64,000 nt of DNA from contig JADJWV010000001.1 of NCBI GenBank assembly GCA_016716185.1, positions 1 through 64,000 of the forward strand, in the 5' to 3' direction. Positions 8,268 to 17,317 of this stretch are shown in pieces. Every line of letters begins with the position of its first letter. Position 1 is the stretch's first letter. The DNA is from Saprospiraceae bacterium (GTDB lineage Bacteria > Bacteroidota > Bacteroidia > Chitinophagales > Saprospiraceae). Under the pieces are notes generated by a model. That model made no database searches, was not told the origin of the DNA, and worked only from the letters and a program-made list of their open reading frames with translations. A program made the translations under genes and the position numbers.

Positions 8268-10667
8268 TTACGCTATTTTATACAGTTCTTTTTCTAATTC
8301 TTTCACGGCTTCAAGGTATTTTTCCTTGCTGCCAAACTCATTGATAATTTCGATCGGTGAACCGAAATCAGTAAGCGGCTTTACTTTTAAAACTTCAATG
8401 CTTTCAATGTTTGTAATGCCTTCGTCTGCATACTTGTCAAGTAGGGTTTCTAAAACTTTTCTTGCCTGTTCACCATATTTTGTAAAGTAGTTTCGCTTTT
8501 TAACATTGTTGGCTCTTTCTTTTCGTGTCAATGGTGGTTGGTCAAAAGCGATATGACAAATAAGGTCGAACAAATCCACTTCTTTGTTTACGGCTTCTGT
8601 CAATGCTTCAATTAAAACCCCTTGCTCTTGCAATTCTGCTACAATAGCTTCTTTGCGTTCAGTTGTGTTCCATTTGTTTAAGAAATCATCTAATGAGGCA
8701 AATTGTCCTTTAATAATTTCTTTGGTGTGGTCTTTTAAACTAGTGGTAATTGGTTTGCCGTTATTATCAAAATACAATTCCCTACTCACCAAAACAGAAA
8801 CATCAACTCCGTTTACATAGATTTTTTGACGGGGTTCTTTAGCAACCCAATTTCCGTTTGGCATTGTGCCATCAGGATAACGAATTTGTGCCTTTTCAAA
8901 TTTTATTTCTTCTCCTGTTTGTTCGTCTAAAACTGTGAAGGTATTTTCTTCTTCCTCAATCACTACCAATGATAAATCTTCATCTTGTGAAACTGGTTTA
9001 ACTCTAATCGGGTCGCCATCAAAATCTTTATCGGCAAACAAATCTGTTACATTTCTAAAATCAAGAATGGTGAAATAGAGTTTGTCAAATTCTTCATTGA
9101 TACGTGTTCCCCTACCAATGATTTGTTTGAATTTGGTCATTGATTTTATTTCGCTGTCCAACACAATCACTTTACAGGTTTGAGCATCTACGCCTGTTGT
9201 CATCAATTCAGAAGTGGTTGCAATTACAGGATATTTTTCTTCGGGGTTTATGAAGTTGTCCAATTCTCGTTTCCCTTCGTCATTGTCGCCTGTAATCTGC
9301 ATTACATATTTGTAGTTTTCTGCTACCAAATCGTGATTGTATTTGGCAATGGCTGAACGCATTCTTTCTGCGTGGTCAATGTCTGCACAGAAAATGATTG
9401 TTTTAGCGAAGCGGTCAAAACCTTTCAGAAATTCGGTTACTTTTTTTGCAACGGTGTCTGTTCGTTCATCAATAACCAAATTCCTGTCGTAATCTTTACG
9501 GTTGTAAACACGGTCTTCAATTTCGTTACCGTGTTTGTCTTTTTTTCCTTGTTCGGGTCGCCAACCTTCAAAGTCAATGTTTAAACCAATTCTTACCACT
9601 CGGTAAGGAGCAAGGAAGCCATCATCAATTCCCTGTTTAAGCGAATAAGTGTAAATTGGGTCGCCAAAATATTCGGTATTGCTTGTTTCTTTGGTTTCTT
9701 TTGGAGTAGCTGTTAAACCAATATGCGTAGCGTTATTGAAGTAGTTTAAAATTTCTCTCCAAGCACTATCTTCCTTTGCACTTCCTCTATGGCACTCGTC
9801 AATAACAATCAGGTCGAAAAAGTCAGGCGAAAATTGTTTGTAGATATTTTTATCTTCTTCATTTCCCGATAAACCTTGATAAAGCGACAAATAAATTTCA
9901 TAACTTTTGTCAATCTGCCTATGTTTTACCACAGTCATTTTATCCTTGAAGTGTTTGAAATCGCCTCTGCGTGTCTGGTCAATCAAAGCATTTCGGTCGG
10001 CTAAAAACAGAATACGTTTTTTTGCTCCGCTTTTCCAAAGTCGGTGAATGATTTGAAATGCCGTATATGTCTTTCCTGTTCCTGTTGCCATCACCAAAAG
10101 CAATCTGTTTTGTCCTTTGGCAATTGCTTCAACTGTTCTATTTACAGCAATTTGTTGGTAGTATCTTGGTTTACGGCTTGTTCCATCAAAGTAATAGTCT
10201 TGTGAAGCAATTTTTTCAGCTACTGGAGTTTCAATACCCTTGTATTTTTTATATTTCTCCCAAAGTTGTTTAGGCGTTGGGAAGTTTTCTAAATCAAGTT
10301 CTGTTTCAATGTTTCCATCTGTTGCTGTTCTGTCGTGAAATAGAAAACCATCTCCGTTGCTACTGAATACGCAAGGTATATCAAGTATTTTAGCATAGTC
10401 CAAAGCTTGTTGAATACCTGCTCTTACTGAATGATTATTGTCTTTGGCTTCAATAATTGCAATAGGAATATTCGGTTTGTAATAGAGAATGTAGTCTGCT
10501 CTTTTGCCTTTGCCTCTTGCTGTCAGTTTACCCCGAACAAAGATTTTACCGTCAGTGAAAGAAACTTCCTCCAATAGTTGAATTTGCTTATCCCAACCTG
10601 CTTTCTCAAGTGCAGGAGTGATAAACTTGGTGCAAATATCTCTTTCTGATAAACTCTTTTTACTCAT
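8268..10667 (-). CDS. hsdR: Type I restriction endonuclease subunit HsdR
   Basis: 799 residues. The N-terminal nuclease domain has the PD-(D/E)xK pattern: RADYILYY, then IAIIEAKDNN (residues about 57-75). The translocase follows, with Walker A ATGTGKT (about 194-200), the DECH box in VIDECHRGSAK (about 289), LTATPKET, and motif VI QIIGRGTRIN. The C-terminal helical domain would bind HsdM. The length suits the EcoEI-like subgroup. It is the first gene of the operon, with hsdM starting 7 bp downstream at 8260. It cleaves unmodified DNA at a distance after ATP-driven translocation. Confidence 0.95.
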   Translation of the reverse strand: MSKKSLSERDICTKFITPALEKAGWDKQIQLLEEVSFTDGKIFVRGKLTARGKGKRADYILYYKPNIPIAIIEAKDNNHSVRAGIQQALDYAKILDIPCVFSSNGDGFLFHDRTATDGNIETELDLENFPTPKQLWEKYKKYKGIETPVAEKIASQDYYFDGTSRKPRYYQQIAVNRTVEAIAKGQNRLLLVMATGTGKTYTAFQIIHRLWKSGAKKRILFLADRNALIDQTRRGDFKHFKDKMTVVKHRQIDKSYEIYLSLYQGLSGNEEDKNIYKQFSPDFFDLIVIDECHRGSAKEDSAWREILNYFNNATHIGLTATPKETKETSNTEYFGDPIYTYSLKQGIDDGFLAPYRVVRIGLNIDFEGWRPEQGKKDKHGNEIEDRVYNRKDYDRNLVIDERTDTVAKKVTEFLKGFDRFAKTIIFCADIDHAERMRSAIAKYNHDLVAENYKYVMQITGDNDEGKRELDNFINPEEKYPVIATTSELMTTGVDAQTCKVIVLDSEIKSMTKFKQIIGRGTRINEEFDKLYFTILDFRNVTDLFADKDFDGDPIRVKPVSQDEDLSLVVIEEEENTFTVLDEQTGEEIKFEKAQIRYPDGTMPNGNWVAKEPRQKIYVNGVDVSVLVSRELYFDNNGKPITTSLKDHTKEIIKGQFASLDDFLNKWNTTERKEAIVAELQEQGVLIEALTEAVNKEVDLFDLICHIAFDQPPLTRKERANNVKKRNYFTKYGEQARKVLETLLDKYADEGITNIESIEVLKVKPLTDFGSPIEIINEFGSKEKYLEAVKELEKELYKIA

Positions 10668-10984
10668 TTCCTTTCACTACATAAAAATTTGGTCAAAATA
10701 CGAATTATTGTCGGTGCGTTGGCTAAAAAGTGGCTCTTTTGGTTTTGCGAAGGGTCGGCTTGCGGGTGGGGCAAAGCCAAATGTGCCACTTGCGGGCTGG
10801 CTAAAATTGTTTTTAAAAAATGTGCGGTGGGAAAAAAATAAAAAACATAGGGTCGGCAATGAGTGTCGGCTTACTCGTTGTCCGTTTGTAATTTCGTTTC
10901 TATATCTTTGGTCACCTGTCAAAATGGTTTACTTTTTTATTTCTGTCACTCGTTTATTTGTCGTGTCGCTGTCTTAATACACTT
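10668..10984. other. Non-coding leader of the restriction-modification cassette
   Basis: About 317 bp upstream of hsdR with no convincing gene. The plus strand is G/T-rich with repeated GGGTCGG and GCGGGCTGG-like words, resembling the tail at 2361-2597. It must contain the operon promoter unless transcription comes from upstream cassettes; I could not identify a clear TAnnTTTG box on the minus strand. Confidence 0.45.
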
Positions 10985-11120
10985 GCACCCAACGGGCCGC
11001 GTATTGGCGATGGGCGGGATTTTTAGCACTGAACTTTATACGAAGAACGAAAGTTGAATTTTGCATTTCCGTTGATACGAAGCCGTTCAGCCCGCCTATT
11101 GCCAATACGATGTTATCGGT
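10985..11120 (-). other. attC-like recombination site 2 (imperfect palindrome)
   Basis: Imperfect palindrome of about 136 bp directly after the DUF262 gene. Minus-strand outer cores are ACCGATAAC (11120-11112) and GTTGGGTGC (10993-10985, matching GTTRRRY). Inner arms around CGTATTGGCAATAGGCGGG pair at 17 of 19 positions. The ACCGATAAC core is the exact inverse of GTTATCGGT at 12891-12883, upstream of the DUF262 gene. The GTTGGGTGC core is the exact inverse of the core of site 1. This reciprocal matching is the signature of integron cassette ends. Confidence 0.65.
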
Positions 11121-11127
11121 TCGGGCA

Positions 11128-12837
11128 TCATATCTTCCATATTTCCTTTGCGTTGTCATACAAGAATTTAGCTCGCTGTTCTATGGCTTGTTCGTTCCAT
11201 TCGTCATAAAGCAAATAGTCGTTCATCGTTTCAAGTCCAGCTGAGTAATTGCTTAAACCTTTTTTGTCCTTTTTACCTTTTCGTTTTACAGTCCAGTTTG
11301 CATCTCGGATTGTTGAGTTTAATGCTTGGGTAATTATCGTTAAATTTCCTAATGTCAATAATTTACGATTTCGTTTTATTCTGTCTTCGTTGTTTGAAAG
11401 TTTACCCCAATTATTTTCCCATTTTTTAGGCATTAAATGTTCTAAACTGTATTTGTTTAATCCTAAAAGTTGGGTTGATTGTAGTCTTCTGTTTCTGATT
11501 TTAGATTCAATGAAATATAAAATTCCTGCTGACTGTTTATTAACGAGTTGAGCTGTGTCAAATCCTGTTTTTAGTTCTTCGTTTGTAGGTAAGAAGTTTA
11601 CTTTGTCGGATTGTCCGTCTAAATAATCAACAAATTGTTGTTTCGTTAAAATTTCATTATTGATTAGTCTATCCGTAAATAATTGATTGTAATTTTTGGT
11701 GCTTGCGTGTACAACCATTCTACGCATTACATAGGTTTCAATAAATTCAAAAAGTTCGTTTCTGTCGTTGTCGTTAGAAACATTTTTAAGAATATAAAGT
11801 ACATAAGGAATAAGAGTAGAAGTATCAAGTCCAAAAATTATAGCGTTTATTCTTTCAATTCCAGAATTTTCTGAAAGTTCATCTTCAATAATTTCGTAAT
11901 CAAAGTTTTCTTGAAAAATTAAAGCATAATCTTTAATTTCTGCTAAAATTGATTTTTTGTCATTGTTTAAATATTCTTTAATGAACCTTTTGTAAGATTC
12001 AAAAAGTTGTTCAACTTTTGAAAATTCAATTTTATCTTCTGTTTTTACATTCAGATTTTTATCTTGTATTTTGATTTGTAAATACGAAAAGAAAAACAAA
12101 TCAATAAATTCTCTTTTCAACCTACCTGCTGTAATTTCCCTATCCCAATAGTTTTTTGTGTCTTCGTCTTTTTCAAAAACATTTTTCCAATAAGTGTTGT
12201 ATGTTGAAATTTCATCACGATTGAAAAAATAATTTTTTAAGAGTTCTGCTGTTGTGAGTTTAACACCTAACGAATTGATAGTGTCAAAAATTTGTTGCTC
12301 ATCTTCGTTTTCATCAAGGTCAATTCCAACAAATAAAATTTTAGCTAAAATATTATTGATGTCTAATTTGTCTAAATTTAGATTTTGATTGAAGTATGTG
12401 TAGGCTCTTGTTATATTATCAGTGCCATTTAACTCTTTAAGTTCTGACAAGTTCATTATTAATTCGTAAGCATCAATATCATTGTGATTGTGCTGAATTG
12501 CAATTAAATCTCTAAGTTTAAACATACGGTTAAACTCATAATCATCTTTTGTTTTTAGAGCTAAAACTTTGAAAAAAATTGAGAGTGTTGTCAAACGCTG
12601 CTGTCCATCAATTAAAGTTCTTTTGTCTCCAACTCTGTTTCCTGTGTTTGTAGGTTGTTGTTTTAGAATAACAGAGCCTAAAAAGTAAGGTTTATTTGTT
12701 TGGCTAACGTGTTCCATATCTTCGAGAAGTCTTTCCCATTGGTCTGTATCCCAAACATAAGCTCTTTGAAAAAATGGAATTTCTAAAACTCTATTTCCGT
12801 TAAAAATGTCATTGATGGTTCTTTTCCCTGCGTCCAT
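11128..12837 (-). CDS. DUF262/DUF1524 protein, GmrSD-like restriction protein
   Basis: 569 residues. The N-terminal DUF262 domain has a ParB-like nucleotide-binding/hydrolysis fold with IDGQQRLTTLSIF at about residues 78-90 and FFQRAYVWDTDQW near residue 23. The C-terminal DUF1524 domain has an HNH-type nuclease core, SLEHLMPKKWENN followed by LGNLTIITQALN. Single-chain proteins of this kind resemble type IV GmrSD enzymes, which cut modified (for example glucosylated) phage DNA. The substrate here is unknown. The gene is alone between an attI/attC-like core at 12883 and the attC-like site at 10985-11120, so it reads as a one-gene cassette of about 1.9 kb. Confidence 0.9.
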   Translation of the reverse strand: MDAGKRTINDIFNGNRVLEIPFFQRAYVWDTDQWERLLEDMEHVSQTNKPYFLGSVILKQQPTNTGNRVGDKRTLIDGQQRLTTLSIFFKVLALKTKDDYEFNRMFKLRDLIAIQHNHNDIDAYELIMNLSELKELNGTDNITRAYTYFNQNLNLDKLDINNILAKILFVGIDLDENEDEQQIFDTINSLGVKLTTAELLKNYFFNRDEISTYNTYWKNVFEKDEDTKNYWDREITAGRLKREFIDLFFFSYLQIKIQDKNLNVKTEDKIEFSKVEQLFESYKRFIKEYLNNDKKSILAEIKDYALIFQENFDYEIIEDELSENSGIERINAIIFGLDTSTLIPYVLYILKNVSNDNDRNELFEFIETYVMRRMVVHASTKNYNQLFTDRLINNEILTKQQFVDYLDGQSDKVNFLPTNEELKTGFDTAQLVNKQSAGILYFIESKIRNRRLQSTQLLGLNKYSLEHLMPKKWENNWGKLSNNEDRIKRNRKLLTLGNLTIITQALNSTIRDANWTVKRKGKKDKKGLSNYSAGLETMNDYLLYDEWNEQAIEQRAKFLYDNAKEIWKI

Positions 12838-12882
12838 ATATTTTTTATCTCAATTTTGTTTTTGTACTGTCGTTCTTGCCTG

Positions 12883-12905
12883 ACCGATAACTTGTTTATC
12901 TCCGC
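12883..12905 (-). other. attI-like core at the recombinase-proximal end of the cassette array
   Basis: On the minus strand the sequence AAACAAGTTATCGGTC lies between the recombinase gene and the DUF262 gene. The crossover-like core GTTATCGGT (12891-12883) exactly mirrors ACCGATAAC at 11120-11112. No palindrome surrounds it, as expected for an attI rather than an attC site. Assignment as attI is an inference. Confidence 0.45.
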
Positions 12906-12982
12906 TATAAACTTTCTGCTAGCTGTCCAATTAGGTTGGCTTTACGAAGGTTTTTATCGTTTGTATACAAAAATAATCAATT

Positions 12983-14168
12983 CTATAAATCCTCATAGGG
13001 TGTTTTGATTTTTGATATGCTCAGCTCGCTAACATGGGTGTAAATCATTGTTGTTTTGGGGGAATTATGTCCCAGCAGGACCTGTATATATCGCAAATCT
13101 GTCCCGCTTTCAAGCAGATGAGTGGCAAAACTGTGCCGCAACCAGTGCAATGTGACGGGTTTCTTGATTTTGGCGCGCCTTACTGCTGCTTTTAACACCA
13201 ACTGCAAACTTCTGGCAGAATAGGGTTCTCCCTGAAACTGTCCTTCAAACAACCAGGTTTTGGGCCGATACATTTTGTAGTATTCCCTTAATTCAAGAAT
13301 CAATTTGTCGGAAATAGGAATGCAACGGTCTTTTTTGCCTTTGGCTTGCCTGATCAATAGAAAATTTCTCTTCGAATCCACATCTCCCAATCGCAATTTA
13401 AGTAATTCATTACTCCTCAAACCACAGGCATATATGGTGGTCAACATCATTTTGTGTTTCTGGTTCCTGATGCCGGCCAAAAGAGTTCTGACTTCCTCTT
13501 TGCTCAGAACATTGGGCAGCTTGCGCTCTCTGAATGGCCGCTCAATCTGCTCCACCTGGATTTTCCTGTTTTCGATGCGCTCAAAAAATAATTTCACCGC
13601 ATTCACCACCTGGTTCTGATATGAACTAGAAAATTGGAGCCTGATGATGTATTGATGGTTAAACAGGATTAAGTCATCCATGCTAACTTCGGCCAATGGC
13701 TTTCCCACCCAATTCAAAAATGTCGCTATCGCCTGACAATAGGTCTTTATCGTGTTGGGAGCATATCGCTTTTGTTCCAGATATATACGGAATAAAGCAA
13801 TCTCGTTTTGGGCTGTCTTGCCGGATTCAGACGTATCTGTTGCCGACGGCAATTCAGGCTCAGATCGCAGTTGTTTGATTTCCTTCAAAAATTGCCTGGA
13901 ATCCGCATAAATCGAATGCTGCCTGAAAAATTCCTTCAAGTCCTGAAAACCGGATAGTTGATATTCCAGATAATAACATCCTTGCGTTTTACTATACCTG
14001 GATGCCTTCCAATGTTTTGATCCTATCCAAAATGTATAAACATGGCTTGAACTCAAGCCCTATACAATCCATTTCCCTATGTTCAAAAAACCTGAATCTG
14101 ACCTGGTATTTTGATTCCTTAAGGGCAAGCTGAGCATTTTCGTCAAAATGCACGGGGTGTTCTTTCAT
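12983..14168 (-). CDS. Tyrosine recombinase/integrase (N-terminal frameshift near 14000)
   Basis: The uninterrupted frame 12983-14056 (357 residues from a TTG) holds a full tyrosine recombinase. Numbered in that frame, the catalytic residues are R214 (CGLRSNELLKL), K239, H304 and R307 (LHWLRHSF), H330 (LLGHNS) and Y339 (TTMIYTHV). A core-binding SAM-like domain spans about 85-175. Upstream, another frame from an ATG at 14168 encodes MKEHPVHFDENAQLALKESK and reaches LDRIKTLEG. One base change near 13990-14000 joins it to RYSKTQGCYYLEY, giving about 395 residues, the normal size for this Bacteroidota group. The distance between KKDR and HxxR is about 60 residues, like XerD and without the insert of canonical IntI. 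It lies upstream of the cassette array in the same orientation. Confidence 0.88.
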
Positions 14169-14637
14169 AATAAGTTATTTAAACCGCGATCACTCGCAGC
14201 GGGTGTTTCATCTAATTGACCTTCAGTTTTAAAACGGCTTCGCCTTGCCCAGTCCCATATCAATTGGTGGAAAGGGCATAAATTTTAGGGTGCTGCCGAC
14301 TTCCATTCGTCAAATAAAAAATGGCCTGCCTGTTGACCTGCCACTTACAGATGTTAGATCCGATGATTTTCGAAGTCGGTTGGCCAGATCAAAATTAATG
14401 AAAATTATATCCCAGATAAGGATTTTGTTAAAATTTTACTTCGCTGGTATTTAAATTTAAATGAATAAATTCAGCGATAAGAGGCAACTGAATAACTTCA
14501 TATTGACTATCTCTTTTTTTCTAAAGAGCATTTTCTTTTGTCTTGATATATGCCTACATAGATCAATATCACCGGAGGGTGTATAAATTCCGACACAGCT
14601 TATAAATATTCAACTCTCCTTTACTGAAGATGCATAT
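14169..14637. other. Intergenic, no gene recognised
   Basis: About 470 bp upstream of the recombinase. Only short frames without family resemblance are present. The minus-strand sequence just before 14168 should hold the recombinase promoter. Nothing else could be supported. Confidence 0.4.
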
Positions 14638-14786
14638 TATTTTAACCGCAAAGAGCGTAGAGAAGACGAAAAGAACGCGGAGTATTCCAGAATCGCATTA
14701 AATGTATTTTACGCTATTGGTTTTCTAATTTGTGCCATCTCTCTCCGAACTTTGCGATAATCTTTGTGCACTTAGCGGTTAAATAA
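14638..14786. repeat. Imperfect inverted repeat with TTAACCGCAAAG ends
   Basis: About 149 bp whose left end reads TTTTAACCGCAAAGAGCG and right end TTTGTGCACTTAGCGGTTAAA, forming an imperfect inverted repeat. Similar TTAACCGCAAAGxGCGCAAAG elements are scattered in many Bacteroidota intergenic regions. No coding capacity is seen. Confidence 0.55.
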
Positions 14787-14871
14787 GAGACCTTCTATTT
14801 TATTCTGATCTCCTTTTGATAATGTACTTATTAAATGTACTCGCCTGACTGAAATAATGAGACATAATTTA

Positions 14872-15243
14872 GGGTCAGGTAAAATATATGGGGATTAAGT
14901 TGAAATGAAGCAATTTTGGCATCTGAAATAAATAAAATCAGTATGTCCAATTAGTAAACAGATCAGAAATTCAGATCGGCCTTTTTCATTTTAGCGTTAA
15001 GAAATGAAAACATATATAATAATAACAGGTCAGCCGCTTCGCGGGTTCCTTCACTTCGATGTCCTTTGTGGACATCGATAGGCCTTACGGCGTAATCGTT
15101 CAGTCATGTATCAAGACAAAAAAGAACAATGAATCTTAGGAATAAGAGAAAGTCAATTAGATAATTTTGGGCTTTTTGAATCCGTGAATTTATTTAAGAA
15201 TTGACGTCAAAGCTGATTTCTCCCCATATTTTTGATTTGATCC
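14872..15243. repeat. Dispersed 370-bp element, copy 1
   Basis: Near-identical to 19771-20160 and to the outer parts of 60855-61371. It starts GGGTCAGGTAAAATATATGG and ends in ATTTGATCC, with imperfect inverted ends sharing ATATGGGGA. Internal hairpin GATGTCC-TTTGT-GGACATC. There is no open reading frame of useful length, so it is a non-autonomous element. This copy lacks the CTAAAACTGA segment found in copies 2 and 3. Confidence 0.8.
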
Positions 15244-15383
15244 ATAATTTATAAAATCATTTCATTCTGACGTAGATGCTACTCACGAACACAAAGAAAT
15301 TTATTTGTAAGTTGTGAAGTATGGCGCGTAAAAAATCAAAAATGAAAAAGGTCGGATAAAATACAGAATTTGAAGAATTCAAA

Positions 15384-15947
15384 TTATTGTTGCTTTTGGT
15401 TCGCTTTCATTCTCATGGCCTGATTGAGATGTCTCCATTCGTGCTCGATGATGATGTTCCAGGCATCTTCAATGCGATATCGAATCAAGCCATTCGCCGG
15501 AGATGCGATCACCAGCCCTTTTTCTATCCAGGCAACGCTCCACTCCAGATATGTTTTAAGCAAGCCCTGGTGGTGTTCAAAGTCTTCTACCACGGAACCC
15601 GGTTTCGAATATTGAACCGGCTCCCAAATGGAAAAAGTTTTCATTTTATGATCTCCGCTGCGTTTGACCCTTTTGAGAATCCAATGACCCATTTTATGGG
15701 CAAACCATCTGGAAATCAAATTTGAATTCTGAGAATTGTTTTTATTACGGAGTGCTTCGAAACCTGGAAAATAACTTTCATTGACGACCATAAGGTGTTT
15801 TAAATTTTCTGCAATGCTCCAGGTACCAGGCCCAGCTCTTTGATTTAACAAATCCGGAGGCATCTTGCCGAAATGTACATTTACGAATCGGGTAATCTCA
15901 TCGATTTCTGCACAGCCATTTCGTACAAATTGATTCGAATCAGTCAT
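15384..15947 (-). CDS. DinB-like four-helix-bundle protein
   Basis: 188 residues from the ATG at 15947 (MTDSNQFVRNG). The longer frame to 16013 overlaps the upstream gene and is less likely. The pattern PGTWSIAENLKHLMVVNESY with a first metal-ligand histidine, and IIIEHEWRHLNQAM with an HxxxH near the end, fit the DinB/YfiT family. These are metal-binding four-helix bundles, some acting as thiol-dependent transferases. Substrate is unknown. It follows the thioredoxin-like gene by 16 bp on the same strand, suggesting a small redox or stress operon. Confidence 0.8.
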   Translation of the reverse strand: MTDSNQFVRNGCAEIDEITRFVNVHFGKMPPDLLNQRAGPGTWSIAENLKHLMVVNESYFPGFEALRNKNNSQNSNLISRWFAHKMGHWILKRVKRSGDHKMKTFSIWEPVQYSKPGSVVEDFEHHQGLLKTYLEWSVAWIEKGLVIASPANGLIRYRIEDAWNIIIEHEWRHLNQAMRMKANQKQQ

Positions 15948-15963
15948 AATTTCCTCTTGATCC

Positions 15964-16521
15964 CTATTTCTTCCATTTGATGTTGCATCCCATACTTGGA
16001 TATTGCACTTCATCGACTGTCTGTCCGTTTAAAACAGCATCCAGTGCTTTGCGTAAATCTCTGCCTGTAACCGGAATACCTGACTGCGGACGGCTTTCAT
16101 CCATCCTGCCGCGATATACCAATTTCTTGTTTCGGTCGAACACATAAAAATCAGGCGTACAGGCCGCATCGTAAACTTTGGCAATCTCCTGAGTCTCATC
16201 GTACAAATAGGGAAATTTAAATTCCTTCGTCAAGGCCAGTTCTTTCATTTTATCCGGCCCATCCTGCGGATAGGAATCTACATCGTTGCTGCTAATCGCT
16301 GCAATAAAAATATTTTTCCCGGAATAGTCCTGCAGTAATTTCAGCAATCCATCCATAATATGAACCACATACGGGCAGTGATTGCAAATAAACATAATGA
16401 GGTATCCATCGCGATTGGTCTCCGAAAAGAGATGCACGATTTTTCCGCTCACGACATCCGGGAGTGCAAAATCGGGTGCTTCGGTCCCAAGTCTGAGCAT
16501 ATTAGATTCTGTCAATGCCAT
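15964..16521 (-). CDS. Thioredoxin-like/AhpC-TSA family protein
   Basis: 185 residues, cytosolic. A peroxiredoxin/thioredoxin fold is indicated by LGTEAPDFALPDVVSGK at the start and the active-site motif CNHCPYVV (CxxC) at about residues 46-49. The cis-proline region is CTPDFYVFD. The C-terminus PSMGCNIKWK is diagnostic of a conserved bacterial thioredoxin-family subgroup. It probably acts as a thiol-disulfide reductant or peroxidase; the exact substrate is not known. It lies between the M15 peptidase gene and the DinB-like gene, all on the minus strand. Confidence 0.88.
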   Translation of the reverse strand: MALTESNMLRLGTEAPDFALPDVVSGKIVHLFSETNRDGYLIMFICNHCPYVVHIMDGLLKLLQDYSGKNIFIAAISSNDVDSYPQDGPDKMKELALTKEFKFPYLYDETQEIAKVYDAACTPDFYVFDRNKKLVYRGRMDESRPQSGIPVTGRDLRKALDAVLNGQTVDEVQYPSMGCNIKWKK

Positions 16522-16591
16522 TTTAAAATTAGATAATTGTTAGTTAAAACTAAAGGATCAATTCGGGGCTCAAACAATCTATCTAAAAAAC

Positions 16592-17269
16592 TTATTTTTC
16601 TGAGATAAGTTCACTGCAATGATTCACATTTTTGATGTATTCAAGCAAATTGATTTGGTTGAAAATTTCCGATCCTAAAAACGGTCCGATTTGCAAGTGA
16701 TCCAATTGCTTGATTTGGGTTGACCAGATCTGATAAGAAATCGGTTCATAAGACCAATGCCATTTTTCTTCGCGGAACCCACCGGGTCTTAATGCATTGT
16801 ATGCGGTGTATGTCTGACAAAAACCAAATTTCCCGGCATGAATAAGCAGCCATTGGTAAGTTCTGAATCCCTCTTCTGTATCAAAATAATCAGGTTCAAC
16901 CGAATTGATATCGATATCCGTACCCCAATGATGCCTGGAGAAACCGGGAGGAGCCGTGTATTCCAGAATTTTTTGGGCTTTGGCCATCGGATCATTGGTA
17001 AATATATTCAAATCCATGCCGTCTACCGGCAGGCTTCCCTGCCATTTGCCTTCCCAGATTTCCTGCTGCCGCTCATAACTCCGGAATGCAGATACAATGG
17101 ATAACTGAATTGAATCTTTAGTCGCAAATTCCTTCATCCGCAAAAAAGCAACATAAACATCCAACTGAAGATACAAAAGATCTTGATCCAAATCCGATTT
17201 GAATTCGATAAATTCGTCTCTGGTAACAGGATCAAATTTGCCCGAGATCAAAAAGTTATCTATATTCAT
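16592..17269 (-). CDS. M15-family (VanY-like) D,D-carboxypeptidase
   Basis: 225 residues. Zinc-binding motifs are SRHHWGTDIDIN (S111, H113, D120) and EKWHW (E168, H171). A substrate-positioning region VSAFRSYERQQEIW precedes them. This is the D-alanyl-D-alanine carboxypeptidase signature of family M15B, which trims peptidoglycan stem peptides. No signal peptide is evident at the chosen ATG, which is unusual for a cell-wall enzyme. Export may use another route, or the start may lie elsewhere. It is 49 bp downstream of the SRPBCC/GyrI-like gene. Confidence 0.88.
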   Translation of the reverse strand: MNIDNFLISGKFDPVTRDEFIEFKSDLDQDLLYLQLDVYVAFLRMKEFATKDSIQLSIVSAFRSYERQQEIWEGKWQGSLPVDGMDLNIFTNDPMAKAQKILEYTAPPGFSRHHWGTDIDINSVEPDYFDTEEGFRTYQWLLIHAGKFGFCQTYTAYNALRPGGFREEKWHWSYEPISYQIWSTQIKQLDHLQIGPFLGSEIFNQINLLEYIKNVNHCSELISEK

Positions 17270-17317
17270 GAATTTCGGATTGTTTATAAATTTATTTCTG
17301 CGATTGCAGAATATTTT

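Noticed and set aside
12983..14168. Calling the recombinase a canonical IntI
   Set aside because: The IntI-specific insert before the HxxR motif is absent; only the cassette-like surroundings suggest integron function.
15948..16013. Upstream start for the DinB-like gene
   Set aside because: It overlaps the end of the preceding gene and adds residues unlike the family; the ATG at 15947 gives a typical beginning.
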